A stretch of DNA of 64,000 nt from Drechslerella dactyloides (lineage: Eukaryota; Ascomycota; Orbiliomycetes; Orbiliales; Orbiliaceae), in NCBI GenBank assembly GCA_020064725.1, contig JAGTWJ010000001.1, positions 2,356,001 to 2,420,000 of the forward strand, given 5' to 3'. The position numbers were made by a program, and so were the translations under genes. Shown piece after piece: positions 34,494-48,287 of the stretch. Position 1 is the stretch's first letter; each line of letters opens with the position of its first letter. Below the pieces are notes generated by a model that did not search any database, was not told where the DNA came from, and saw nothing but the letters and a program-made list of their open reading frames with translations.

Positions 34494-36826
34494 CTTGCAG
34501 CTGTTGCAACTTTTGCAAGCATGTGCTGCCTTCGTGCCTAGGCTATTAGGTAACGTGAGAGGGGATATGCAGGTAAGGCGGGACAGACCTACATTAGCTA
34601 CGATGCTATTGTGGATACAGCGGGCGATATCTACGGGGTACATTATACCCATACACATGGTGGATGTGGATTTAGACGTGGATGTAGACATGTATGGACA
34701 GGCGTCGGAGGCGAGGAGCTAATGCGCGAGCAGGCTTCTTTATCACATTTGCTAACGAGTGCATACGAATATCATTGGCGAGGATGGTGATATCCGGTTT
34801 TTGATACGACTGCATTATATGTATGGATACAATGTATACTGTACGACACTATACTACGATATCTGTCGATATACTTTGGAACCCGCTATCGAGATGGGTT
34901 ATCATTGTACACATGCACGTACGTAAAATTATGTATATATCAGCCACGGCAAGCCGCTCGTACCGTCCATCCGTCAGACGGCCGGATGGCAGTGGGTAAA
35001 ATTCTCGCGATGGATGGCTGCCACAGCTGCACGGAGCTAGCTCGCTGCATCCCCGCCTCCGTCAGCCTTTGGACTATCGCCAGTTGAGGCTAGTCTACAT
35101 GACACGTCTATTTGACATGACAGGCAGACAGGTAGAACCACGACGCCTCGCACGGTCCTAGCTAGCCAGATTATGTGTGTGTATGTACGTTCGTCTATCC
35201 GTATGCATCGATATCATGAATATTATACAGTACGGAGTACATGTGTGTATGCACAACGTCCCGTCCTAGTAGGGGGTATACTATCGCGAATCAAGGATCC
35301 AGACAGGCAGGCAGACAGACAGGCCAGAAAACTCTGGGGTGCAGCCGCCTGCATTTGTACAAGATCTCCCAATCCGTATTCGTAGGCGACTCTAGAGTAG
35401 TCTGTCTGTCTGTCTGGCAATGTTGCAATTTGGCAAAATCGCCACTGGCAGCAAGATAGCCAGCCAGCTAGCCAGTCGACAGGGAAGCTTGGGATAGCAT
35501 GCAAGCCAATTGCAGGGAAGAACCCTCGAAATCGTAGTGTAGAATGCGTCTATTTCACCGACTAGTATACTTCCTAGACGGAAGTTGACGTGAATGCGAA
35601 TTTTGTATCAAATCCCCCCTCCTTCGAGATCCTCCGGCTAGCTAGCTGTAGCTTTGCCGCTAGCTGGCCTCGCAACAGAGACATCCCGGCTGACGGGCTG
35701 GGCTGGGCTGCCGAAATTACCACCGAATCCGACGCGAAGGGGGCGGCCGGCAGAAGTGCTGGCTGGGCTGCGGTACGAGGTCCTGAAGCTCAACTTGAGC
35801 CGGCCGGCCGTCGTGGGCTATGCAATGCCGCTGTCCTTCCATGTCTCATGCCTAGTCGCACGGCAACGTACGGACTCGAGATGCCAGGATACGGCGTGCG
35901 AAGGCAATCAGGCAGGCAAGCTAGCTGGGTTGGATGGTGCCACTGCAGGACAGCACGACAGGGCATCGCGTCGAATGTGTGCCATGCCGTCTTGGCTATA
36001 GCATTGGCCTCGCCCGGGCTTTCCCATACGTACCACGGCCGTGTATACGATACCGTCCGTCGTATCAAGTATACGCGTATATCTGTATCAAAGACAGCGG
36101 TGGCTAACGTAAAAGAAATTCCCAAAGAAGCTGTCTCGGTAGCACCCGTGGAGATAGGTAGCTGGTGTTTTAACTCAATTCGCATGCATTTGGCGGAGAC
36201 GTTTGTTGACTGCCTGTAGGATTTACTTACGGACATGCTTCATAGTCGCTAGGCGGTAAATTTCAGTTTCATTGGAAACTTTTGATCCATGTATATGTGG
36301 ATACCAAATGACGGATCAGTTTGCATGTGAATTTTGAAGAATGCTGATCCAGACCGCAGATACCAGGCAGTGCTGATAGAACGACACGACATCGTGTCGA
36401 TATCGATGACATGGCATGGCTTCTCTCGAAAGTCTAGGCTTCCGCCGGGAGTGGCTAACGTCCCGCTTCGAATTGGTCCAGAAGACAATGGGTCTACCAG
36501 CCACAAATCTGCCCATTCCGCTCGACTCGATGCTCCAGATGCGAGCAACCGCAGAGCTGCACGCCATATACATCATCTGGCATGTCACCGCAAACAATCG
36601 ATAATTAGAAACTGCAAGACCTCATCTAAGCATACGTATATACTGCAGTAACGAATCCTGTTCAGGGCCGAATAGGGCAACAGGTACCCCGAATCGAGCC
36701 AGCTAGCGTTAACAAGACATTGGCAATTGCGTACCGTACGTAAGCTGCGTACGAAGAATATGCTGAGACTAAACACCATGTATCCATACATGGCGACATG
36801 GCGTGATAATGGCAAATGCAAGCGTG

Positions 36827-36841
36827 TTTTTTTTTTTTTTT
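36827..36841. repeat. Poly-T run of 15
   Basis: Fifteen consecutive T in non-coding DNA. Confidence 0.9.
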
Positions 36842-39800
36842 GGTGGTTCTTGTTAGTCTGGTAATATAATAAACTTTTCCACCCGCCTCAAGGCCCCTCG
36901 GAAACGGCAAGTCTGCAGCTATTCCAGGTAGCGTCGCTAGTTCTCTCAACAGACGCTTTCCATCCCCTCTGAATCTGCCGAGTTCGCAAGCTTTCTTTTT
37001 CATTTCACATCATCTTCAGCACGAAAGTGCCCGTGCTGCCATGGTGCCGGCCGGTGAGGGTGCACTCCTACGGACGGTACGGCTGAGCCGGCGCATCCAT
37101 CCGTCGACGAAAATGAAACCTGTCCGGAGAGCACCTAGTCGAGTATGTAGCTACAAGTTACAGCTCGGACGCGTTACCGGATTGCGAATTTTTGCTAATC
37201 CTCAACAGAAAATCGAAGATAGCAATCTTATAACATACGGGGGTGTCAGTACTTAGTTTGTAATTATACGCTGGGTGCTCGTCAGGTATCGCGGTTGGTG
37301 GGACGGAGCGCTCGGCTGCTTCCAGCTGCATCAGGAACGTCCGTGAGCGGTGCGTCCTCGCAGCTGCCAGAAACATGCAAATCAAAGGCACCGTCGACGA
37401 GCTTCAAACCGCGTGCATGAATTGCAGCATGGGATGCCGTTAAACTCGGTGTCAGGGTCGTGAAATTACGCTCACTCAGGATGGGCAATTGGGGCATGGG
37501 AATCGCTTCCGACGGGACCGAGAGTAGCTTTCTCCTTGTGCGACCTTGCGAGCGAGAAAAAAATTCGATAGAAATAAGAAACAACGTTTCTCAACTGCTC
37601 GATTAAATTTGATGATCGATCAAGGGTCCACCAGCACGTTTGCGACTTCGCATCTGTGTTTCTCGCGAGCTCGTCGAATGGGCTGCCGGACGGCAAAACT
37701 CTAAACTTTCTTTTGAACACAAGCTTCCTAATCGGACGGGCAGCTGCTAGGTAGCGAAACGGCGGCCGTGTAGCAGTGTTATCAGGCCCTTAATTCACGG
37801 TCTCAGTCAGTCAGTGCACCGACGGTCAGCATCCTTGCTTGCGACATGCATCTCGGTTTTCACGCTTGTGGTTGCAGCCAGCAGCTTCAGGTATGTGCAA
37901 ATTAAATCGAATCAGGGATTCGACTCGATAGCCACCACCACAACCACCGCTTCCGCCAGCGCCGCAACGATAGATCGCTGCCCGGAGAGGAAGTCGAGTG
38001 CCGGCGCCGGCGCCGCATCGAGTTAACTTTAGTTGACCGCGCAAAGTCGCTATCATTCGTGTTGCAGTATACAGTACTGTCACGAAAGCTTGCAACTTGC
38101 GAAATTGCATCCACCCATCCATCCATTATCTCGCACCGGCTACGCGACGCGGGCTGGGAGCGGCGGCCTGAAACATATATCTTGCAGCTTTGAGGCGCTC
38201 CCGAAGGAGCTCAAGCCGAGTATGTGCCCGTTCGAGAGATATAGCTATAGATAGATAGGGAATATACCATACCATCGAGTCAGCCTCGCGGGATGGAGGG
38301 TGGTGATATCAATCAAGTCGAATCATCCTATTGTTCGCCGGCTAGCCAATGCATGGGTTCCGCCGTCCGTCCGGGAGGCCGGTCGACTGCGCTGCTCGCA
38401 ATCGGAGAATACATGCGGCTTTATCACAACCCCTTGAACAGGCCCTTCCAAGCTGGCTGGCGAGGGAAAGGGTCTCGGATGGTGTCGAAGGGGTGCTCTT
38501 CAGATGGGCCGGTCGGATCTATATACGATGTTGAGAAAAATTTCGCTCAGCTCCTCCCGCGCGAAGAAAAAAACCCAATACAAAAGAGAAATGAGCAAAA
38601 GATAACGCGTCGATAAGAAAGACTTGACTGTCTTGGTCCACATGCAGGCAGGCGTGCGTCTGCACCCTGCTCTTGCTGGACCCCCGGCAAAATCGACAAA
38701 TCGAAACGAAGTCCAATAAGAGACGGCAAGAGCACCCTTGCTGGCAGCGAAGGGAGGGAAAGGAAAGGAAGAGGGAACGTCCGTGGACCGTACTGGGACA
38801 GCTTGGAAGAGCTGGAAGATACAGCCAGCGAGTAGGCTCGATTCCTCGACTGAAAATTTGCAAACACGAACCAAGAAGGCAAAAAGAACAAGCTGCAGAA
38901 CGACAGATCCAGTTCGAGCAAGCTGCAGAAGCAGAAGAGAGAAAGAAAAAAGAAAAGGGATCGACCGTGCAGGTGAAGACTGCATGAATGCATGCTGCCT
39001 CTGGCGTAAGCCTGCAGCCCTCCTCCACCCATCTGCAGCATGAGATGGGCGAAGACTCTCCATCCAATCCCGCGCTAACGGTCCCATCCACTTCGGATTT
39101 CCGACCACAAAAAATCTCTTCCTCGAAGCGTATACAGGATAAAATAGAACGGAACGCAATGGGACTGCATCGAAACGTAAAGCCGCTGAGTCTAGGTATC
39201 GCCAATGCACACCTGGGTACCTTACCAGCGTTCGCATCAATCCGACTATAGTTATTAGCCAGCCGGTTTCCAGGCGGGTAGAGAGACGGATGGACCGTCA
39301 AGGATATCCAGACTCAAGTCGTAAGTATCCACTCGCATCTTACATACCGGGGTAGCATGTATGTACGGAGTACATGTACATGTTCAATATTAAGAAACCA
39401 CACCCATAATACCATCCATAAGCGCCTATAGCCTAGGCAATTCCCGTACACACCCACTTCTGCATCCTCGAATGCACAGATTTACGCATGTAGCGTGCCG
39501 TTAATTGTACATGTAACTTTGCCAGAGCGGCTCGATGGATTTCTGCCGTCATTGCGGTTCGACGTCCTTCTATTCCGGGGGCACATTTTCAATCAATATC
39601 ACACAGACGTACATACACGGAATCAACCCCATAGGCGTCTCGGCGACATGCGTATTAATTTTCTGTAAGATCATACTGTTGAAATTTCAGCGCTACTGCG
39701 GAGGCTATAGAACGGTCGCTATAGCGTGCCATAACCTCGTCTACCGCTATATGAGTGGGCAGAATAGTATATTGGTATAAGTACTACATGGATGCTCGCC

Positions 39801-42800
39801 TGCCCGATATATATTAATATTAGTCGTTCGACGTTGGTTGTTACACCAATTGCTCGATAGCTGGCTGCCACCATGCATGGCAATTTGTCGTCACCGACGG
39901 GGCTGCTGTTATAACGTTATATCCAACACCACAATGGACGTCAGCCCGCCAACTACATAACATTAACGTAATTCACCAACCAGCCTCGAGGTGGGGGAAC
40001 TACCTAAGTAGTCCAGCAAAACTTGGATTTCGACACGCACACGCACGCATATTGCAGGCATACGGGCGGATGCTATGTGTACACCAATGTTGGAAGACTA
40101 CACTCAGCGCGTGCTGACAGGGTGATATACGTATACGTTGCAAGGCTAGGGTACCCATCGACCATCTACCCTCGTCGCCTTTATTTTCTCGACTCCATTG
40201 ACTCGGGAATGTTATATCCTTGACGTGATCAATGGGACCACTTGCTGGTCACTTACCTGCCCGTATGTACGCTCCTGTGCGTCTGTAAGTGAGAAGCATG
40301 CATGTGCACCGCGATGTCCGCAATCGATATTATACAGTTCGCAGCAGCCTTTAGCAGGGTTGTTCGCAGCGTTTGGCAACGTTTGTCGTTGATGAAAAAG
40401 CCATGCATATGCGTCTAGTTGCGCTCAGTCGCCGTCGACTCGCTCAACCCCGCTTCTGATGCCCGGTTTTCAGAACAGCCAGGCCTGACGACACGGTATC
40501 ATGCAGCAGCCGTGATGGCAGGATGGATGGATGGTGGACGGACGGCTGCGCGCTGCAGTGGTCCGAGCTCATGACCCATTGCATTGTGCAGGCAGTCGAC
40601 AGACGGTTGCATCCATATATTCGATACGAGACAATGTGCTTGTATAAGGTAGCCAGCCAAGCTATGCATCTCGTATACGAACAAGAGCAAATATACTGTG
40701 CGGCACGGCATACCACTTCGCAGTCTACATTGAACTAGACTCACCTACGTATGTACCTTCACGACGCGAGGCTCGACTTCGAAGCGCAGGGCTAGCCATT
40801 TTACTCACATTCACTCGCGCATGCATCCGTGAGCGATATATTTACATACTTACATACAGCATACATGGCTACAACTCCATCGTGGAGCTCCGGCATCGTT
40901 GCATGCGCATCGAACGTATGCAGAGGCACGCTGCACTGCACGTAATCAAACCCCAGAAATTGAATCCATATCCATCCTTGAGAGACGAACTCCACAACGT
41001 ACGAGGTGGAGCACGTGGACAGCTTCGATCGATCGAGTGCAGTGAGCGCCCCAGTAAAAGTCACAGAACGGTTGGGACGGTTTTTAATTTTTCCCCCGCA
41101 AATTTGGAATTTCGCAGTGCAGACGGTGTATATAAAGTTAGCGACTGATCAACGTGCATGTGCAAAACTCGCATCGTGATGCCGGCGAATGCGAGTTTTA
41201 ATTTAACGTGCATCTGGAGATCGAGGCGAGCTCAACATCGTCACGCCGCGGCGTACGCTAAGCTACAATCATACTCCTCAGGAATGTAAGAAGTAGCATG
41301 TGTGTCGTTCTGTCGACGCTACCCCATGGGCCTGCATGTCTGGAGTTCCAAGTTACTCGATCGCGTGCTGTGGATGCTAGCTAAGCTATGACGAGCTAGC
41401 TAGCTCGCGAAGCTAGAGTGACTTTCAATTCAGGCTGGATACGAGACTCGACCAGCGCCATCTCGTCTGCCACAACGTGCTCACCATCACGAAATAGTCG
41501 AATACATGGAATGAGAAAATACGATCACCAGTGGAATTTGCCGAGCGCTACCACAGCATTCGACCCAGCTGGTGTGGTGTGGTGGTAAGTGGTTCCAGTC
41601 GATCACGACCCTCGAGTCCTGTCATGTCTGTAACGTACGGAGCATGATATGACGGCGATTGCATGCTGGGGTTTAACTTTGGTCCGGGTATTTTCAACCG
41701 TCAAGGCGCTTATGGGTTACTCCGCAGCCCTGCATATTCGACCTCCGCACCGTGTGTGAAGGCGTGCAGACCGACATGGAACATCGTGGGTTGAAAGATT
41801 GGGTCTGGGGAAGATAATAAAGAGCCTATTCTCGAATGAATCAAGACATTGTGCTAAAATAGCGCGGTTAATCGTCGACTAACGTGCTGTAGGGCTAGCC
41901 TCCGCGCTGAGGCGTTCCTCAGACGGCATCGTGCGGTCCTGCGAGACCCTCAGCAGGGTCGTCTAGCGTTCAAGCTAGCAGTCACATGCAGGCATGCATG
42001 CGTGCATGCATATCATACTCAGACTGTGTGGTCTTGTCTGGAGCAGAAGGAGAGCCAGAGGAGGGTCTCCGCTCTGGAGAAGACGGAGCCTGTGGGCGAA
42101 GCTGTGGAGATGGTGCATGGCGGAGGCCTGGAGATGGCTTGGGATCGAATCAAACGAGTCAAACCAAACGGCTTTCTTGACGCCTTTTCTTTGCTCCTCC
42201 AGTCGTATTGTTTAACTCCGCGGGCATGCATGCAGGCATGCAGGTATATGCTGATACGGTGGAACTTCGGAAGTATAATTGTCGTATTGAGAAGCTATAA
42301 GACGTATCTGATATCAAAAAGTGTGCAGGATTCGCTTTTCGAGGTTTGTGCTCGAGTTGGACTGCCTCCCTCCCTTGCCGGTGCAGCAGCCACCGCTCTG
42401 CACGGATTCTTGGCCCTGCGCAGCCTAGACCGTTTTGACAGATAGTCACCTTTTTCACATGTGATCGGCGGGACAGAGGGGCTCTAGATGGCATGACGGG
42501 ATGCTGGACCACGCCATTGCGTGAGATAGAGGCTGATAAGTTGCCAACTGATAGATAATTGCGTGTGTCGGGGATGACGAGGATTGTTCGAGCGGCCGAT
42601 ATGGACATTTACATTTTCTTGATAAACAGACTTCGTATTGCGGTTGCACGGAATTATGTAATGGAGGTCGTCTATCCTGATAGGGCTCGACAGCTTCTAG
42701 CGGAACTAGGAAGCTTGGTTGCAACTTTCAAGATGTGCCTACGTAGGTAGCAGCAGCAGCACGTCTGCCTCAAGCTTGAATTGATGCGTAGATGGGGGAG

Positions 42801-45800
42801 AAAAATCAGTCGGCAGGTTCTCCTCAAATTACGTGATGGCAAGCCGGTCGACGTCGACCCGCATAGACTATCCCGATGCAATTGGTGGACAATGGCCAAT
42901 CAATCGCCACCCTTTGACGTTGCCGTTTCGTCTAGACGGGGTGGCGAAGGAAGAAAACCAATGCGAGGACGGGACAATATAACGCCAGTCGAAAGCTGGA
43001 CCCTGAAGCGAACGAGCGATCCTGCTCACGGAATGCGGCCATGCATCACGATTTACAGAATCCTCGAGCTATAGCACGGCAGGCCGCCCTAGCTGGAGGC
43101 CCTTCTTCAAAAGCAGGAGGGTGTGGAAGGACCCTGTGGGACCTTTTCTCGCTCGTCTTCCCGTCCGCGCAGCAACGATCCGCGGGCTAGCTATCGCCAA
43201 GGATAAGCGGTATCGGCAATGTCGGTGGTGTGCGTGGTTGAGAATATCCAAGATGATGGTCTGGATGGTTGTACCGCTACATTGTGCCTTCGAGCCCTTG
43301 TCTTTGAAAAATTTTCCAGGGTGTTATCAGGATTATCGAAATCGCGGAAGGGGCTAAAGAGAGCAGCACACCCTTTTCACTTTTTCGATGGCTGAAATCG
43401 GCTTGCGTATTCCAAAACCTGTTCCAAATGCCCCCTCGACGATACGGGTTCTTGGTTCCGGACAGGAATCCCATTCCCACACCTGGGACCGGCTGGGCGA
43501 AACAAGATGACAGGCGAATGGTGCCATGCTGGTGACTTTCGTCGGTAAACAGCTGTTGGTTTAGACATCCATCCGTATGCACACAATCTAGTATGCCTGT
43601 CAGCTGGAAAGCAGGAAACGTTGGGGTTCGATCGGTGGCAAAGAGGCTGCTGGAATGGAGATGCTCCGATTCCATTAGTAACTGCAGTTAGAGCTAACTA
43701 GCTCGATCGTTGTCTTCGGCTGGCTGGTGCCCCTTCGTGCGTGTGTGCGAACTGAAAGCCTCGCTTGGCTGCTAGCATGCTGCAAGAGGATGGCACACTC
43801 TCGCTCGTCTGCATCGAAGATCGATCCAACGGCACTAGCTAGCGTAGAGACGCTGGTGAGCAGCCTGGGAGGGTTTGGTTTGCGGGTTAGTTAGTTGCGC
43901 GCAAGCAGCGTCGTCAAGAATGCCCTCCATCGTCAATAGATTGTTCTTGCGCACGATGCGTACGCTCAGATACACGGACAAGGTTGCATCCACAAGTTTC
44001 TGCTCCAGCACATAGCTCGCTGCTGCAATGCTCCGTTTGCTCGCTCGCTCGTTCGGCTGTTGGAGGAGAGGAGATGATCTGCCGGAGGAGGGAATGACGT
44101 TGAACAATCGGCGGCCAGGATGGATAATACCCATATCCCGGGGTCGTGTTGGTGGGAACGCTATCAGCGGGCTGGTCGATGCGAGGTGACCGGTCAGCTG
44201 AGCCTCGTGAGAGTGGTTCCCCCCTGCTCGTGCCTGCCGGCGATTCCACGGAGAAGGTTCGCTGGCTCGTTCTCTGGTGTAGCAGCGTCCAGATGGCGTT
44301 CCTTAGCTACGATGGATCGCGCCGGTGGTGTTATTTTTGTCCCTTTGTTGAGCGTTTCCGGCGGGAATTCCGCGCCTTTGGCAATGCACCTGAGGAATTC
44401 ACACCATCACGAACGACCGCGAACCGGCTCTTCCTGCTGAAAACCCTCTGCCTGACTAAGACCACTCGAGCCAAGCGTCTGCCGGTCGCCAGAGCGCCAA
44501 GCGGTGCTCCTCGCCCTTGTTATCCATAGGGCACGGGCGCCACGGCTTGATCTTATCCGCGGCCTGTGATTGGCTAAGCCACTCGTGCACACTCGCGCCG
44601 TTTTATGCATGCAGACAGACAGGCCTGCCTGCTGTTGGTTGCACAATGCGCACATCGTCGTTGCTTATTCTCGTCGTAAAAAATTTTTCATGGGTCGCTG
44701 AGCTTGGCTTTTTTCGAGATGGCTCTGACCCCAGCAGCCCCTCGTCTGGATGTCTTAGCTTTAAGTGTTTCTTTTTCCTAGGGCGTTTTCCTTTGCTTCT
44801 TTCGAAATTTCTGTTGGGCGCCGCTGATTGCCTGACACTGATTCGATGCATTGGGAGGGCCAGGGATGTTTTTCTTCTTCTTCTCTTAGCTTCTTGCGAT
44901 CTTTCTTACTTCTAACGTTATACGTTAACCTGCTCATGTCGCTCGATGCCGTAGGAGACTTTGAGGTTTCAAGTGGGCCAGCCTATCGTCTGTCCGTGCT
45001 AGCGAGCGAGAGGAGCAGAGCTAGAACCAGAGTTGATATTGTGGATATGATCGATCAATCGATCCTGTCAAGCTGACGTGACAGACTGCCGATTTATTAT
45101 GCCTGAAATTGAGATCGTTGCGACGGACGTGCGAGCGAGCACGGCGAGGTGGGGATGGTGATTGAAATGGGAATGGCCAATGCGACTGCATTCCTGATAT
45201 TCGAAGCCGTGTCCCGTCCGTCGAGATGTTGTGGACGAAACCGTCTCGATGTAACAGGTAGCGAGCGCAGGATGTTGGAATTGGTCGTGCGCACAGTCCT
45301 GCCTCGATGCATGCAACGGCGCAGAGATCCAATACAGACGTCCAGAGTAGAATTGCAATCCGAAGCGTGCTTGTGCATGGTCATGGCCATGTCCATGGAG
45401 CGAGGAAATTGGAAGAGGAGGGCCGGTTCGCGGGAGGAGTGGACATGGACGTCAAAGCTGGCCCCACCTCTTTTCTTTTCCAACCGTCGATCGTCGCCCG
45501 AAAATGTCGCCTGTTAAAAGTTTGACGCTCGACTGGACCGGGAGGCCCCATGTCTAGCGCAGGCGTCGAGCATCGATGAGGTTTGAGGGAAGCTCCAAGA
45601 TAGGGCCGTCTAAAATAGTGCGCGCAGTGCCTGCGGCGGGAAACAGGCTCGATCATGGAAAGATATTTTGCATATTTGCGGTATCGGCACGCTCTCGTTG
45701 CATCTTATTGGATGGAGAAAATCTCCTACTGCGATAACTTGTATATGCACATGTATATGTTTGTACGTGAGTACGTAAGTTGACAGACGGTGCAGCTACC

Positions 45801-46958
45801 GGATACATCGTATTATATTCCAAGGTATTAATCAATTGGCACGCAAGGCGAAAACAAGCGATCATGATCTGGTTTCACGATAGTCTTGCCGATACTCCTG
45901 AGCGAGAGAGGACCATTAAAACGGGGAAAAAGGAAAGCAAGGAAAAAAAGAAACACTACAAGTCGAGATACACACGCACACCACCACCATCAGCGTGGGA
46001 CGACATTATATTTTAAGTACACGCTACCACCACACGCCCCTACAACTTGTGTCCGGGTTCACGGTCAATGCGAGGGGGGGTGCCCCATCGCTGCTCGCCC
46101 ATGCTGATCCTGTGGCTTTCCCGTGCGTCGCGTAACTTCCCTTTGGCGCAGACCTGCTTCCTTTGGCCTGCCGGACGGGCCTTGGAGGTAACCCAAGGAC
46201 CGTCGAGCTCCGGCCGGTTCGGGTTGGACCTACATTTTGTTCGAGAGGGACTAAGCTTGGCTCTGCCGTCCCGGTCGTTCTGGAGGGCGAGAAACGACCC
46301 GATCTCGCCGATGGCCCCCAAATTGTCTCGCAAGTGGACTCCCTGGCTCGAGATTGCAATATGCCTGCCTGCTTGCTCGTTCTCGCTCGCAGCCAGCCGG
46401 TATACGGTACCGTCCTCAAACTGAAGTGATCTGAGGTGAAGCAGACAGAGCGCAGGCGCATGTTCGCATTTCGATTGTAACTGAAATTCAATTCGATTAA
46501 TTGCGTCTTTAGAGGCGAAAGAGGCAGGCGAGATGACGCACGCACCTAGCTCGGCACGGCGAAAGATAGAGTTCACGAGAGATGGACGAATGAATGGTCA
46601 TTAAGAATTCGAGACGACCGCGAGTGGAAGATACAGAATACCACAGTGCCAGAAGCATCGCGGGGTGCAGTTGCAATTGTCATCGACCGACCAACATTCT
46701 CAGCGGTACGTAATGCCATTTGAAGCCGGGACATTTCGAACGATTTTCGCCTGAAATTGGGGGTTGAACTTGACTGCATGGAGATGGAAACGCCGGAAGA
46801 GGGTGGGTGCGTTTATAAGATTTATGGCCGCGCAATTTCGCGACCTCGTATCTCTGCGGTGCGGGTAGAGGGAAATGGACGTTAGTTCTGGTTTTGTCGA
46901 CGTTGATTTATTATAAGATGCGCCCGGCGCATTCTGACACTCGTCAAACTGTCATGAC

Positions 46959-46985
46959 TTGATTGATTGATTGATTAATTAATTA
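46959..46985. repeat. TTGA and TTAA tandem repeats
   Basis: Four TTGA units pass into TTAA units in an AT-rich patch of the gene desert. Confidence 0.8.
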
Positions 46986-48271
46986 GTCGGCCCATTAATT
47001 ATAATTAACTGACGGCCAGGCGATGGGCAGCCGGCGGTCCAGTTCGTTCTAGGTCTGGGCAGCATGCTCTCATGAATGTATGTATGTGTAGTATGCACAT
47101 GTGCGCTGCATGTGCGCTGATGAAGAAGAACAGGAAGAATATGGAACATTCCCTCGAGTCGCGTTTGGACGCCGGCATTTATTATTAGGAACCGGTGAAT
47201 TGAAGACGCCTTGGAATTCGGGCCAGCCCAGCGCTAGACGACAGAGCAGCTGGTTACGGGCGGAAAAGAAATTATGGCCACATTCGAATATTCGCCTCGA
47301 TCGGGTTGATGGTGTCGTTGACCTTTGCAACCAACTTTTGCTAGCACGACTGCAATCGTGCGAACGACGGCAATTGCAGGTGTTCATTTCCCTCTGCCCG
47401 TGAACCTGAACGACGCCGCGGAGCTGACTCAATCACCAATTACGATCATCAGCGTCAATACATACGAGCATGTAGCAGTAGAGAGACGAGACTCAATGGC
47501 CCGAGCACGGCCGCTGGATGGGTGCAGCCAGCCAGCCCAGCCCAGCCTGCAGTGTCCGATTGCCTTTGCGTCCTCAGCTTACTTTTTTCAGACCTCGCGA
47601 TGCAGCATGTATCGGAACCATGGACGCTTGCCCAGTTTGATATGCGACTTCCATACCATCGACGTTACTTTTTTTCGTTCCAGTTAGCCTCTTGGGCCAA
47701 CCAGAGCGCAGCAGGACAGGCTGCTATCCCTGCACTCCCATCACCGTGCAGGACATTTTCTGCCCCCATCCACCCTCCATCATATTTCTGGACCGAATCT
47801 GTATCGGCCCCATCAAACACCTCCATTCAGACTCGGGCTGGCCTGGGTAACCTACATTACATACGTTATTACATACTTCCTCTCTGGATGCAGCGCAGGT
47901 GCCGGTTAGCTACATTTACAACTTTCGCGAGCGTGGCCGTATAAAACTGTGTGCGTGCGTCCAAGAGCGGGCTTCGGTGCCACTCCCCTTGCTTGCCTTG
48001 TTTCCTGTCCATCATCGTCGTCCCCGTGTATCACCATCACCACCTTCCACCTCCACCACCACCGCCGTCCCCATACTGCTGCCATTGTGTCGATGAGCAC
48101 GAGTGCGGACAGCCAGCCAGCCAGGACAGGACAGGATTGGACAGGACCGGGCCAGAACGACGACGACGACAGCGCGGACGACATGGGAGTAGGCTGCTAG
48201 GTGGTTTGCAGACACACGCACTACGGACTGCCGTCCTGCCGTCCAAGGACAGAGTGGAGGCGACCCACTTT

Positions 48272-48287
48272 CACCACCACCACCACC
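48272..48287. repeat. CAC trinucleotide repeat in leader region
   Basis: Five tandem CAC units, with further CCACCA clusters at 48030-48070 and 48295-48340. All lie in the pyrimidine-rich DNA before the PP1-subunit gene. Confidence 0.8.

Noticed and set aside
35590..36219. Plus-strand open frame of 209 codons in the gene desert
   Set aside because: No recognisable motif, repeat-derived composition, and no supporting splice or leader signals.
38500..39240. Minus-strand open frame of 246 codons with Phe/Leu-rich stretches
   Set aside because: The hydrophobic runs come from CT-rich DNA; there is no recognisable domain and equally long frames exist on the same strand.
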